Below are positions 1 through 10,855 of a stretch of 42,918 nt of DNA, in pieces. Below the pieces are notes generated by a model. The model made no database searches and had not been told where the DNA came from. It saw nothing but the letters and a program-made list of their open reading frames with translations. A program made the translations under genes and the position numbers. The DNA comes from Nocardia sp. (GTDB lineage: Bacteria; Actinomycetota; Actinomycetes; Mycobacteriales; Mycobacteriaceae), in assembly GCF_025465275.1 (NCBI RefSeq), contig NZ_JAODNK010000053.1, forward strand, positions 1 through 42,918, in the 5' to 3' direction. The stretch's first letter is position 1, and every line of letters begins with the position of its first letter.

Positions 1-227
1 TTCACATCGAGCTCGCCGATCACCTGCGCCAGCAGTTCCCGATTGGAACCCTTACCGAAGGCGGCATCCAGATCCACCAGATGCACCCACTCGGCCCCGT
101 CGTGCTGCCAAGCCAGAGCGGCCTCGCGCGGCGACCCGTAACTGGTTTCGCTGCCCGCCTCCCCCTGAACCAGGCGCACGGCCTCCCCATTGGCGACATC
201 GACTGCAGGTAGCAGCACAAGACTCAC
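1..227 (-). CDS. priA: Phosphoribosyl isomerase PriA/HisA, N-terminal part
   Basis: Partial gene: about 75 N-terminal codons are present and the rest lies beyond the left edge. The translation opens [19 protein letters not shown] and continues with [15 protein letters not shown], the first beta-strand and phosphate-binding region of the HisA barrel, which isomerises ProFAR in histidine synthesis. In actinobacteria lacking trpF the same enzyme (PriA) also serves tryptophan synthesis; this dual role is family knowledge and not visible here. The GTG at 225-227 is chosen because the upstream ATG runs into a stop. A -10 like hexamer TAGGAT (minus strand, 234-239) lies 6 nt before it, suggesting a leaderless transcript of its own. 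That fits its separation from hisH by a terminator and two other genes. Confidence 0.88.
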   Translation of the reverse strand, partial: MSLVLLPAVDVANGEAVRLVQGEAGSETSYGSPREAALAWQHDGAEWVHLVDLDAAFGKGSNRELLAQVIGELDV

Positions 228-233
228 GGGAGC

Positions 234-239
234 ATCCTA
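234..239 (-). promoter_or_regulatory. Predicted -10 element of priA (leaderless)
   Basis: On the minus strand TAGGAT is followed by 6 nt and the GTG start of priA. No clear -35 is visible. The spacing fits leaderless transcription, which is common in this group. It matters because priA is cut off from the rest of the his genes. Confidence 0.4.
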
Positions 240-291
240 GTGGTTACCAACCCGTGCTCCGCCGTCGGCCTGGGCAATTCGGGCAGTGCGC

Positions 292-744
292 TCACTTGCG
301 GGCGTGCCGTTCCAGGATGCGGGTGAGGGTCAGGACGAGGTTGGCGCGTTCGGCGGCGGAGAAGCCGGGCAGGAGTTCGGATTGTGCGGCTTCGAGGCGG
401 ACGTCTAGGTCGTGCAGGTGGGTTCGTCCGGCGGGGGTGAGGGTGAGGGTGTTGCGGCGGCGGTCGGCCGGGTCGGGGGTGCGGTTGAGGAAGCCGCGGG
501 CGACCAGGTCGTTGACGGCGGCCACCACGTCACTGCGGTCGATCCCGGTGCGGCGGCCGACCTCGGCTTGGCTGAGCGGTCCGGCCTCGTCGAGGGTGGC
601 GAGCAGAGCGTAGTGGTAGCGCCGAGAACCGGTGTCGGCCAAGGCTTTCTCGGTGGCGCGGTTGGCGATGATGGCCACCTGGCCGACCAGGCGGGTGGGC
701 AGGGCTCGCAGTCTGCCGGAGGCTCCCTCGTGCGCGATGTCCAT
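292..744 (-). CDS. MarR-family transcriptional regulator
   Basis: A 150-residue protein with MarR architecture: an N-terminal helix used for dimerisation (about 10-35), a winged helix-turn-helix at about 45-100 (LLATLDEAGPLSQAEVGRRTGIDRSD followed by the recognition helix VVAAVNDLVARGFL) and the wing DPADRRRNTLTLT, then C-terminal dimer helices. Such proteins usually repress an adjacent divergent gene and are released by small aromatic ligands or oxidants; the ligand is unknown here. It is divergent from the SnoaL-like gene at 844, with a 12-bp-arm inverted repeat between them that is the obvious operator. Start is ATG at 742-744. The pair is inserted between hisH and priA. Confidence 0.88.
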   Translation of the reverse strand: MDIAHEGASGRLRALPTRLVGQVAIIANRATEKALADTGSRRYHYALLATLDEAGPLSQAEVGRRTGIDRSDVVAAVNDLVARGFLNRTPDPADRRRNTLTLTPAGRTHLHDLDVRLEAAQSELLPGFSAAERANLVLTLTRILERHARK

Positions 745-765
745 GGGAGCAATCTAGCAACACTT

Positions 766-805
766 GTTGGTGGTACCTACAATCTGTTAGGTTGGTGCCA
801 CCAAC
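766..805. promoter_or_regulatory. Inverted repeat, probable MarR operator
   Basis: The left arm GTTGGTGGTACC (766-777) and right arm GGTGCCACCAAC (794-805) are inverted repeats with one mismatch, separated by 16 bp. They lie in the short space between the divergent MarR and SnoaL-like genes, where binding could repress both. The operator role is inferred from position and symmetry. Confidence 0.6.
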
Positions 806-843
806 GTTGGAGTGACCAATAATTCTCTTGAAAGGTGCTCCTG

Positions 844-1302
844 ATGAGCAACATCCAGCTAGCGGAATTGATCGATCGCGCCGAGATCGGCGCCCTGGTC
901 GACCGGCTCGGCCGCGTCCTCGACGAAGGCAGCTTCGACGAACTGGCCGCGATCTACACCACCGACGCGACCGCCAAGACACCCGGCGGGCGCGCCGACG
1001 GCCTCGCCGCCCTCATCGCACAGGCCACCCGAACCCACTCCCCCGGACGGCGGATTCAACACTTCATCAGCAGCGTGATCGTCGATCTGCACGGTGATAC
1101 GGCGAGCGTGCGCGCCAATCTCATGGCGGTCTTCGCGCCCGGGCCGACACCGGAAACGCCCGTGACGCCACCGCTTTACACCCTCGGCGAGGTCTACCGG
1201 TTCGACGCGGTACGCACGGGCACCGGGTGGTTGTTCTCCCGAGTCGAAACCACTCCGGTGTGGGAGACGGGCACTCGGCCGGTGCTCAGCGCGGCGAAGT
1301 AG
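844..1302 (+). CDS. SnoaL-like / NTF2-fold protein
   Basis: A 152-residue protein that looks like a SnoaL-like (nuclear transport factor 2 fold) member: an N-terminal helix (LAELIDRAEIGALVDRLGRVLDEG), a segment with FDELAAIYTTDATA, then strands ending YRFDAVRTGTGWLFSRVETTPVW. These domains form a cone-shaped ligand pocket and include isomerases, cyclases and proteins without known activity, so no substrate can be named. ATG at 844 is preferred over an in-frame GTG at 835 because GAAAGG sits about 8 nt before it. It is divergent from the MarR gene and probably its target. A hairpin terminator follows the stop. Confidence 0.75.
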   Translation: MSNIQLAELIDRAEIGALVDRLGRVLDEGSFDELAAIYTTDATAKTPGGRADGLAALIAQATRTHSPGRRIQHFISSVIVDLHGDTASVRANLMAVFAPGPTPETPVTPPLYTLGEVYRFDAVRTGTGWLFSRVETTPVWETGTRPVLSAAK

Positions 1303-1311
1303 GCGAAACGA

Positions 1312-1340
1312 CGAAACCCCCGCTCGCGGCGGGGGTTTCG
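1312..1340. terminator. Bidirectional hairpin terminator between SnoaL-like gene and hisH
   Basis: A perfect 12-bp stem (CGAAACCCCCGC at 1312-1323 with its complement at 1329-1340) and a 5-nt loop. It lies between two convergent stop codons (1302 and 1346). It would end both transcripts and so prevent read-through from hisH towards priA. Confidence 0.75.
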
Positions 1341-1345
1341 GGGGG

Positions 1346-1974
1346 TCAGAGGGAGTCGACCCAGTTGCGCAGGAGTTGAGCTCCGGCGTCGCCGGACTTC
1401 TCCGGGTGGAACTGGGTGGCGCTCAGCGGGCCGTTTTCCACGGCCGCGAGGAACGGGACACCGTGTTCGGCCCAGGTCAGCTTGGCCGGGGCCAGGGTGC
1501 CGTGGTCGTCCAGGCCCCAGGTCTGGGCGGCGTAGGAGTGGACGAAGTAGAAACGGGTGTCTTCGTCCATGCCTGCGAACAGGACGCTGTCCTGCGGAGC
1601 CTTGACGGTGTTCCAGCCCATGTGCGGAAGCACGGGGGCGTCCAAACGCTCTACGGTGCCGGGCCATTCGGCGCAGCCCGCGGTCTCCACGCCGAATTCG
1701 ACGCCGCGTTCGAACAGGATCTGCATGCCCACACAGATACCGAGAACCGGACGACCGCCCGCCAGGCGCTTGCCGATGATGCGATCGCCGCGGACGCCGA
1801 GCAGGCCGGACATGCAGGCGGCGTAGGCGCCCACGCCGGGGACCACGAGACCGTCTGCGTTCAAGGCGATTTCGGGATCGGCGGTCACGGTGACCTCCGC
1901 ACCGGCGCGCACCAGGGCACGTTCCGCGGAATGCAGGTTGCCGGAGCCGTAATCCAGCAGCGCCAGCTTCTTGC

Positions 1975-1978
<4 letters not shown>
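1346..1978 (-). CDS. hisH: Imidazole glycerol phosphate synthase, glutaminase subunit HisH
   Basis: A 210-residue class I glutamine amidotransferase. The nucleophile Cys82 is in LGICVGMQ, the catalytic His191 and Glu193 are in QFHPEKSG near the C-terminus, and the oxyanion-strand region reads [12 protein letters not shown]. It releases ammonia from glutamine and passes it to HisF, which makes IGP and AICAR; hisF is not in the window. The start overlaps the hisB stop by 4 nt (ATGA), so the two are translationally coupled in the order hisD-hisC-hisB-hisH. Length is normal. A strong hairpin follows the stop, so in this genome the operon appears to end here and not to continue into priA. Confidence 0.95.
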
Positions 1979-5092
<3,114 letters not shown>

Positions 5093-5252
5093 AGCGCTCT
5101 GCAGTCCTTGTCTGTGCTGATCATCAAAGGGGTGCACCGGGCAGCCGAAACTGCCCGCGACCAGGTACCAGACTATCGGGTCGATGCCATCGCTTATCCG
5201 CCGCACCGCGCTGACCGGCAGGGCTGGGGAATCGGTGCAGCGGATTCGGCGG

Positions 5253-6041
5253 CTATTCGCTGCGTGTCGCGGGCAGCGCGGGCACGGCCTCCTCGGCATC
5301 GAACCGGCGATAGACCAGGTGTTGCTGTACAAACGTCCAGGCATTCTGGGTGACGAAGTACAGCAGAATGGCCACCGGCCACAGCGCGCCCGTGACCAAA
5401 GTGCCGAGCGGGAACGCCCACATCGACAGCGTATTCATCACCCGAACCTGAGCCGACTGGTCCGGGGCCGTCTCACGCTGGCGCGCCACCGAGAATCGGG
5501 CCGTGAAGTGGGTCGCGACCGTGGCGATGAGCAGCAGGGGAACCACCACCACGGCAACCGAACCGAACGCGCCGCCCGCATGGGACAGGCTCATCGACAG
5601 CGGTGCGCCGAACAGGCTCGCCGACAGGAACGACTGCACCTGCGCCGTCGAGAACACATAGTTGGCAACACCGGCGTGGAACGAATTCAGCACATGGAAC
5701 AGGCCGACGAAGACCATGATCTGACCGATCATCGGCAGGAACCCGAGCAGCGGATTGAAGCCGTGCTGCTGCTGCAGCTTTCGCACCTCGACGGCCTGCT
5801 TCTCCTTGTCATCGGCGTGCTTGCGCTGGATCTCCTTCAGCTCCGGCCCGATCAGGGCCAGCTTGCGCTGGAATTGCAGCTGCGCCAGGAACGGGCGGAT
5901 GAGCAATGCCCGCAGCGTCATGACCAGGAAGATGATGGCCAGCACCCAGGCCGGGCCGCTGGGGATGCCGAGAATCGATGCGAAGAGCGTGTGCCACAGC
6001 CACAGGACCGCGGACACGGGGTAGTAGATGAAATCGAGCAT
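5253..6041 (-). CDS. YidC/Oxa1-family membrane insertase, short form
   Basis: A 262-residue membrane protein with the YidC/Oxa1 core: TM near 5-22, a second near 30-45, a charged cytosolic hairpin ([35 protein letters not shown], about 58-93) followed by the characteristic [23 protein letters not shown], then further TMs at about 165-180 and 210-235. It inserts proteins into the cytoplasmic membrane. It is shorter than the chromosome-origin YidC of mycobacteria (well over 300 aa) and lacks the long basic tail, so it is probably a paralogue. It appears to form an operon with the small membrane-protein gene just upstream (minus strand). Confidence 0.85.
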   Translation of the reverse strand: MLDFIYYPVSAVLWLWHTLFASILGIPSGPAWVLAIIFLVMTLRALLIRPFLAQLQFQRKLALIGPELKEIQRKHADDKEKQAVEVRKLQQQHGFNPLLGFLPMIGQIMVFVGLFHVLNSFHAGVANYVFSTAQVQSFLSASLFGAPLSMSLSHAGGAFGSVAVVVVPLLLIATVATHFTARFSVARQRETAPDQSAQVRVMNTLSMWAFPLGTLVTGALWPVAILLYFVTQNAWTFVQQHLVYRRFDAEEAVPALPATRSE

Positions 6042-6128
6042 AAGTGTGGGACCTCACTGCGAGGCACCCGCGGAATGCCGCGGGTGGAGCGAATCGGGGC
6101 AGCGGAAGGTCTGATCGAGGGAGCCCGA

Positions 6129-6422
6129 TCAGACCGCGAGGGCCCCCGGTGCGCGCGGGCGCGGACGCCCCGCGGCATCTGGATTGCTCTGTCGCAGAAA
6201 GGCTCCCCGGCGACGACGGCCCGCCGACTCCGGCGGACCCGCGCTCACGGTGACATGCAGCAGCGGCCCGCGAGCCGCCAGCATGGTGGCGGTCAGCGCG
6301 ACCAGCGCGGCCGCGCCCAGCACCAGCAGCGAATTCGGCTCGGCCGAGGTCAAAAAGAGCACTGCCCATGCGGCAACAACAAGCGTGCACACCAGCACCA
6401 CTGTCGTCCGAATCCGCATCAT
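6129..6422 (-). CDS. Small two-TM membrane protein next to YidC paralogue
   Basis: A 97-residue protein with two predicted membrane segments (TTVVLVCTLVVAAWAVLFLT and SLLVLGAAALVALTATML) and a basic, proline-rich C-terminal tail of about 45 residues. I believe this resembles a domain of unknown function (DUF6412) found beside YidC-like genes in actinobacteria, but that is from memory and unverified. Two adjacent ATGs (6422, 6419) and one at 6440 are possible starts, none with a good ribosome site. It ends 87 bp before the YidC-type gene on the same strand, suggesting co-transcription and perhaps an accessory role in insertion. Confidence 0.55.
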   Translation of the reverse strand: MMRIRTTVVLVCTLVVAAWAVLFLTSAEPNSLLVLGAAALVALTATMLAARGPLLHVTVSAGPPESAGRRRRGAFLRQSNPDAAGRPRPRAPGALAV

Positions 6423-6440
6423 GCGCTCGACACTACCCAT

Positions 6441-6750
6441 CGATCCGGCTTTCAGCGCTGCCGAGCGCCGGATCTGTGACCCGATCACCACATCCGGACA
6501 GCGGCTTCGTGGATGCCGAACGCGCTGACCGCGAGCACCTGCTTCGGCCCGCTCGGCAGAGCATTCGGCGACGCAGTCCGCGGCGGTCCGCAGCCTGGAC
6601 AGCGGCCGGCCCGCGCCGAGACGACCGGGTGCCATCGGGCCTCCGCGGCAAGATCCCGCTCACGTCCTTGCCATGGTCACGGTCACGGGCATGCTCGACA
6701 TCGCCTGTGCGACCGGGCCCCAGGTCCGGCCGCATTGACGAGCGGTCAGG
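6441..6750. other. 310-bp stretch without a convincing gene
   Basis: It lies between two minus-strand genes. Open frames on both strands here have Arg/Ser/Pro-rich translations without domain features, as expected of random GC-rich frames. It presumably holds the promoter of the small membrane-protein/YidC operon. No hairpin or palindrome stood out. Confidence 0.5.
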
Positions 6751-7038
6751 TCACTCGGCGACGAGGCGGTTGATGGTGACGGGTTCGGCGAGAATCTCCT
6801 CGAACACCCCGGCGAGGTGCTGGAAGTGGGGTGCGAGGAAGTGCTCTTCGAGCACTTCGCCCGACTTCCACTCTTCGACGAGGACCATGTGGGCGGCGTC
6901 ATTGGGATCCACGAAGGGCTGGTAGACCACGCAGCCGGGTTCGGCCAGCGTCGGCTCGATCATGGCCTCCAGCGCGGTGCGGAGTCGGTCCTCCTGGCCG
7001 GCCTTGACACGGATTTCGGCGACAACATGCAGCGTCAT
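6751..7038 (-). CDS. Antibiotic biosynthesis monooxygenase (ABM) domain protein
   Basis: A 95-residue single ABM domain (dimeric ferredoxin-like fold): MTLHVVAEIRVKAGQEDRLRTAL at the N-terminus, EPGCVVYQPFVDPNDAAHMVLVEEWKSGEVLEEHF in the middle and HFQHLAGVFEEIL near the end. Relatives include quinol monooxygenases of the YgiN type and enzymes that oxidise polyketide quinols without cofactor; many are uncharacterised. AGGAG 7-8 nt upstream supports ATG 7036-7038. It lies 86 bp downstream of the aldo/keto reductase gene on the same strand, so the two may form a small redox operon under the XRE-type regulator discussed below. Confidence 0.8.
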   Translation of the reverse strand: MTLHVVAEIRVKAGQEDRLRTALEAMIEPTLAEPGCVVYQPFVDPNDAAHMVLVEEWKSGEVLEEHFLAPHFQHLAGVFEEILAEPVTINRLVAE

Positions 7039-7124
7039 GAGAGTTCTCCTACTGATTCGATCGATGTTCGGCGATTGACCGTGGATGGAGCCCCGAAACT
7101 GCCGGGGCCCGCAGTTCTGCTGGG

Positions 7125-8213
7125 TCAGGGGCGGGCGGGGCCGGTGCCCGCGCCGGTGGTGACGATGGCCGTGGCGATTTCTTCGACATCGGCCGGGGTC
7201 AGCTCCAGGGTGAGAGCGCCTGTCCAGCCGTCGATTTGGGTGATGGTGCGCGCGCCGACGATGGCGGCGGTCACGCCGGGCCAGGAGTTGACCCAGGCGA
7301 GGGCCACTTCGGCGATGGAGACGCCGTGGCGGGCGGCAATGGGTCGCAGAGCGTCGACGAGCGCCAGGTTGGCTGGCAGTCCGATGGTGAAATCGGGGCT
7401 GTCGGAACGCCAGTCGTCGGCGGTCAACTTGCGGTCCGCGGTGAAGGCGCCCGTGAGCAGACCGGACTGGAGCGGCGAGTAGGCGATCACGCCGGTGGAA
7501 TGTGCCTCGGCCCAAGCGATTTCCGGTGCCGCGGTGCGGTTGATGGCCGAGAACGGCGGCTGGATCACATCCACGTGGGCGACAGCCTCGGCGCGATTCA
7601 GTTCCGCCACATCATGATTGGACAGGCCGATGGCGCGAACCTTGCCCTCCTTCTTGAGGTCGGCCATGACCTGCCAGTACTCCTCCAGCGGAGTCGGCGC
7701 GGCCAGGCTCGCACCCTCACCGCCGTAGACGAAGACCGCGCCGGTATCCGGCCAGTGCACCTGGTAGAGGTCGATGTGCTCGACCTGCAGGCGGCGCAGC
7801 GACGCCTGCAATTCCGCCCGAATGGTTTCCGGCCGCATAATGCGGCGCGGCGGACCGGAGCGGTCATCGCCCTCCTCCCAGATCAGGCCGGTCTTGGTGA
7901 ACAGGTACGGCCGGTCGGCCTCCGGCATATCGGCCAGCGCCTTGCCGACGAGCGTTTCGGCATGACCGAGCCCGTAGGCAGGAGCGGTATCGAGCCAATT
8001 GAGGCCGCGGTCAACCGCATGCCGCACAGCGGCAATCGATTCGGCGTCATCGGTAGCACCCCACGAGTACTGCCACCCGGAGCCGGCGATCACCCAGGTG
8101 CCGAAGCCGAGTGGGGTGATATCCATGCCCGTGTCACCGAAAGGACGAGTCTTGCGCCCACCCGTCGCCCGACCGCCGCCCCCCACGGAATCGCTGCGCG
8201 ATGCTGAATTCAT
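7125..8213 (-). CDS. Aldo/keto reductase
   Basis: A 362-residue NADPH-dependent TIM-barrel oxidoreductase. The fold begins with TRPFGDTGMDITPLGFGTW; the family tetrad is seen as Asp and Tyr in LNWLDTAPAYGLGHAE, Lys in LFTKTG and His in YQVHWPD. IGLSNH, AYSPLQSGLLTG and AIVGARTITQ are typical AKR motifs; the last is the NADPH 2'-phosphate region. The substrate is not predictable. About 20 Gly/Ser/Arg-rich residues precede the domain. The promoter side carries a candidate operator (8316-8343) also found before the XRE-type gene at 9972, so this reductase is a likely regulatory target. Confidence 0.9.
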   Translation of the reverse strand: MNSASRSDSVGGGGRATGGRKTRPFGDTGMDITPLGFGTWVIAGSGWQYSWGATDDAESIAAVRHAVDRGLNWLDTAPAYGLGHAETLVGKALADMPEADRPYLFTKTGLIWEEGDDRSGPPRRIMRPETIRAELQASLRRLQVEHIDLYQVHWPDTGAVFVYGGEGASLAAPTPLEEYWQVMADLKKEGKVRAIGLSNHDVAELNRAEAVAHVDVIQPPFSAINRTAAPEIAWAEAHSTGVIAYSPLQSGLLTGAFTADRKLTADDWRSDSPDFTIGLPANLALVDALRPIAARHGVSIAEVALAWVNSWPGVTAAIVGARTITQIDGWTGALTLELTPADVEEIATAIVTTGAGTGPARP

Positions 8214-8315
8214 TCGAAACTCCCGTTCGAAACCACGTCGCGGCGAGCCGCGCTGCCGGATCGGTTCCGGCTGTGAGCACTACTTTCGTACGCCGCAAGC
8301 GGGCTGAACAGTGCG

Positions 8316-8345
8316 GCGCGAGCCTGGGCACGGCATGACCAGGCT
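8316..8345. promoter_or_regulatory. Candidate operator, copy 1 (AKR / hydrolase intergenic region)
   Basis: AGCCTGG (8321-8327) and CCAGGCT (8339-8345) are inverted arms. The 28-bp block 8316-8343 matches the block 9911-9938 at 24 of 28 positions. It lies about 100 bp upstream of the aldo/keto reductase start and about 90 bp upstream of the hydrolase start, so it could control either. A GCCGGT element follows at a similar distance in both copies. Confidence 0.6.
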
Positions 8346-8432
8346 GGCGGTGCGGCCGGTACCGCAGGGTGATCCGCGTGCAGCACCGTGGAGTGACGCG
8401 CAGCAGTGCCCGGCGCTCCTAGCGTCGGCGGA

Positions 8433-9902
8433 GTGAAGAGCAGCCCGCGCCTCGGAATCCTGTTGGCACTCACCGTCCTTGCCACCCTCACGGCCTGCAC
8501 CTCGGCGAACGCGCCGAGCGCTGCGGCGCTGGAGTGGAAGTCCTGTCCGGGCAGCGGACCGGACCCTCGACAGGAATGCACGACCATTCAGGTGCCGCTG
8601 GACTACGACCGGCCCGACGGCGACCGAATCACCCTGGCCGTCTCCCGCATCCGCAGTGCGCATCCGGGGACCCGGCACGGCGCACTGCTGCTGGTTCCGG
8701 GCGGCCCCGGCAATACGGGCCTCGACCGGCCGACCCAGCTCGGCTCGAAACTTCCTGCCGCCGTGCGCGATACCTACGATCTGATCGGCTTCGACCCCCG
8801 CGGAATGGGGTCGAGCACCACGGCCGACTGCGGCATCGCACCCGATGACCTGGTCACCGAACGCTTCCGTGGCTGGCCACGCGGGGACGGCGACATCTCG
8901 GCGAATATCGGGGGGAGCCAGCGGATCGCGAAGGCGTGCAACGATAATGGCGGGGCGCTGGTGCGCAATATCAGCACCCGCACCGAGGCGCACGATATCG
9001 ATCGCATTCGAGAAGCGCTGGGCGAGAATCGAATCTCCGCCTGGGGCGAGTCCTACGGAACCTACGCGACCTCGGTGTACGCGACACTGTTCCCGCAGCG
9101 CACCGATCGCATCCTGCTCGACAGCAGCGACGATCCGAATCCGGACCGGGTCGAGCGCGGCTGGAATGCCAATTACGCAATCGGTGTGGAGGATCGGTTC
9201 CCCGATTTCGCGAAGTGGGCGGCCGCCCCCGGCAATCCCGATCGCACCGCCGAGACGCCCGAGGCCGTGCGCAGCCGATTCCTCACGCTCGCAGCGAGAC
9301 TCGACCAGAATCCGCTCCCCTGGCCGGGATCCGAACTGGGGCAGTTGACCGGCAATGGTCTGCGGCAACTACTGCTCGACGGCCTCTACAGCGATCAGGC
9401 ATTCCCGGCGTTGGCACGGATGATCAAGGCGGCCGAGGCGTCGGCACCCCTGCCGGACGCGCAGCCCCTCCCGCCGGAGCAGATCGTCCAGCAGCGCACC
9501 GCGGTCGGAGTCGCTACCATCTGCAATGACTCCGCCTGGCCCACAGTAGTTTCCGACTACGCCGCCGCCGTCACCGCCAGCCGGGACGCACACCCGCTCA
9601 CCGCCGGTATGCCGGAGAACCTGTCCCCCTGCACCTTCTGGCCGCTGCCGGTCGCACCCCGGACCGTGGTCACCGCCGACGGCCCGTCGAACATTCTGAT
9701 GATCCAGAACCTGCGTGATCCGGCCACCCCGTACAGCGCCGCGCTGAACCTGCGTAATGCCTTCGGCGCCCGCGCCCGCATGGTCGCGGTCGACAGCGGC
9801 GGCCACGGCGTCTATCCCTCCCCGATCGGCTGCGCGAACGATGCCACCGAACGATTCCTCCGCGACGGCACCCGCCCCGACCAGGACCTCACCTGCCGAT
9901 AA
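8433..9902 (+). CDS. Secreted lipoprotein alpha/beta hydrolase (TAP-like)
   Basis: A 489-residue exported hydrolase. The N-terminus is a lipoprotein signal (hydrophobic 8-19, lipobox LTAC with Cys22). The alpha/beta core shows LLLVPGGPGNTG (oxyanion region), FDPRGMGSS and the nucleophile Ser207 in AWGESYG. The C-terminal part LMIQNLRDPATPYSAA with DSGGHGVYP supplies the catalytic Asp and His and matches the TAP-like C-terminal domain of actinobacterial tripeptidyl-aminopeptidase/esterases. It probably acts on peptides or esters outside the membrane. GTG at 8433 is preferred over an in-frame upstream start because it directly begins the signal peptide. Confidence 0.87.
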   Translation: MKSSPRLGILLALTVLATLTACTSANAPSAAALEWKSCPGSGPDPRQECTTIQVPLDYDRPDGDRITLAVSRIRSAHPGTRHGALLLVPGGPGNTGLDRPTQLGSKLPAAVRDTYDLIGFDPRGMGSSTTADCGIAPDDLVTERFRGWPRGDGDISANIGGSQRIAKACNDNGGALVRNISTRTEAHDIDRIREALGENRISAWGESYGTYATSVYATLFPQRTDRILLDSSDDPNPDRVERGWNANYAIGVEDRFPDFAKWAAAPGNPDRTAETPEAVRSRFLTLAARLDQNPLPWPGSELGQLTGNGLRQLLLDGLYSDQAFPALARMIKAAEASAPLPDAQPLPPEQIVQQRTAVGVATICNDSAWPTVVSDYAAAVTASRDAHPLTAGMPENLSPCTFWPLPVAPRTVVTADGPSNILMIQNLRDPATPYSAALNLRNAFGARARMVAVDSGGHGVYPSPIGCANDATERFLRDGTRPDQDLTCR

Positions 9903-9910
9903 GCCCTCCG

Positions 9911-9938
9911 GCGCGAGCCTGGTCATGACACGACCAGG
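9911..9938. promoter_or_regulatory. Candidate operator, copy 2 (XRE-type regulator promoter)
   Basis: Contains the perfect inverted repeat CCTGGTC-N7-GACCAGG (9918-9938). It matches the block at 8316-8343 at 24 of 28 positions. It ends just where the -35 region would be for the -10 GATACT at 9960-9965, so binding should repress the regulator gene itself. Confidence 0.65.
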
Positions 9939-9959
9939 AATACCCCCGCCGGTTCCCGC

Positions 9960-9965
9960 GATACT
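9960..9965 (+). promoter_or_regulatory. Predicted -10 of the XRE-type regulator (leaderless)
   Basis: GATACT is followed by 6 nt and the ATG at 9972, the spacing expected of a leaderless transcript. The operator block ends about 20 bp upstream of it. Confidence 0.45.
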
Positions 9966-9971
9966 GATCTC

Positions 9972-10820
9972 ATGACTCTCGATCGGCGTGCCGAACTCGG
10001 CGAATTCCTGCGCTCCCGCCGTGCCCGGCTGCGGCCGGAGGAGGTCGGGCTGATCGATCACGGCGCCCGCCGCCGGGTCCCCGGCCTGCGGCGCGAGGAG
10101 CTGGCCATGCTGGCCGGCGTGAGCGTCGACCATTATGTCCGGCTCGAACAGGGCCGCACCCTGCACTTCTCGGAGTCGGTGCTGGACGCGGTGGCACGGG
10201 CGCTGCGCTTGAATCCGGTGGAGCGCGATCACCTCTACCGGCTGGCGCGGCCGTGGTCGGGTGAGGAGCCGCCCGCCGAACAGCAGGTGCGGCCGGGACT
10301 GCGGCGACTGCTCGACTCCGCGGGCGATATGCCCGCCTACGTCCTGGGCCGCGGCACCAATGTGCTGGCCTGGAATCGGCAGGCAGCCGCGCTCATCACC
10401 GATTTCTCCGCGCTGGCGCCGCGTGACCGCAATAAGGCCCGCATGGTCTTCCTGGACGAAGGCATGCGCGAGCTCTACGAGGACTGGCCCGGCAAAGCCG
10501 CCGATGTCGTGGCCTACCTGCGTCTCGACGCCGCCCGCAATCCGGGCGACACCGAGATCGCCGAACTGATCGACGAACTGCACCGGGCGGATCCGGAATT
10601 CCGCCGGCTGTGGAACAACCACGAACTCCGGGACAAGACCCACGGCCGGTACGTCTACCGCCACCCGGTCGTGGGCCGTGTCGACCTCAGCTTCGAAACC
10701 TTCCGCCTCCCCGACGATCCCGACCAGGCCCTGGTCGCCTACACCGTCGAAGCCGACTCCCCCAGCGCCACCGCACTGCAACTACTCGCCGGACTCGCCG
10801 CCGAATCCCAGCGCGTCTGA
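9972..10820 (+). CDS. XRE-family regulator with MmyB-like ligand domain
   Basis: A 282-residue regulator. Residues about 8-75 form a lambda-repressor type HTH (GEFLRSRRARLRPEEVGL, then RRVPGLRREELAMLAGVSVDHYVRLEQGR, a signature of actinobacterial members of this family). Residues about 100-275 form an MmyB-like, PAS-related ligand domain (YVLGRGTNVLAWNRQAAAL, then a C-terminal FETFRLPDDPDQALVAYTVEAD). Proteins of this type commonly repress a neighbouring short-chain dehydrogenase or aldo/keto reductase gene. The shared candidate operator here supports control of itself and of the AKR/hydrolase region. The ligand is unknown. Confidence 0.88.
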   Translation: MTLDRRAELGEFLRSRRARLRPEEVGLIDHGARRRVPGLRREELAMLAGVSVDHYVRLEQGRTLHFSESVLDAVARALRLNPVERDHLYRLARPWSGEEPPAEQQVRPGLRRLLDSAGDMPAYVLGRGTNVLAWNRQAAALITDFSALAPRDRNKARMVFLDEGMRELYEDWPGKAADVVAYLRLDAARNPGDTEIAELIDELHRADPEFRRLWNNHELRDKTHGRYVYRHPVVGRVDLSFETFRLPDDPDQALVAYTVEADSPSATALQLLAGLAAESQRV

Positions 10821-10826
10821 CGCACG

Positions 10827-10852
10827 GAAAATACTGCGCTGCGGCAGTTTTC
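10827..10852. terminator. Hairpin between convergent genes
   Basis: GAAAA-TA-CTGC and GCAGTTTTC form a stem with a 2-nt bulge and a short GC-rich loop. It lies directly after the XRE-type gene stop (10820) and just before the stop of the convergent gene at 10856, so it may serve both. Confidence 0.5.
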
Positions 10853-10855
10853 GCG

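Noticed and set aside
254..613. Plus-strand frame opposite the MarR gene
   Set aside because: Antisense shadow; the MarR winged helix is clear on the minus strand.
5093..5252. Search for a histidine leader peptide or T-box before hisD
   Set aside because: No run of His codons, no T-box motif and no competing hairpins could be seen.
6433..6773. Open frames on both strands in the 6.45-6.75 kb gap
   Set aside because: Low-complexity Arg/Ser-rich translations, no ribosome site and no homology pattern.
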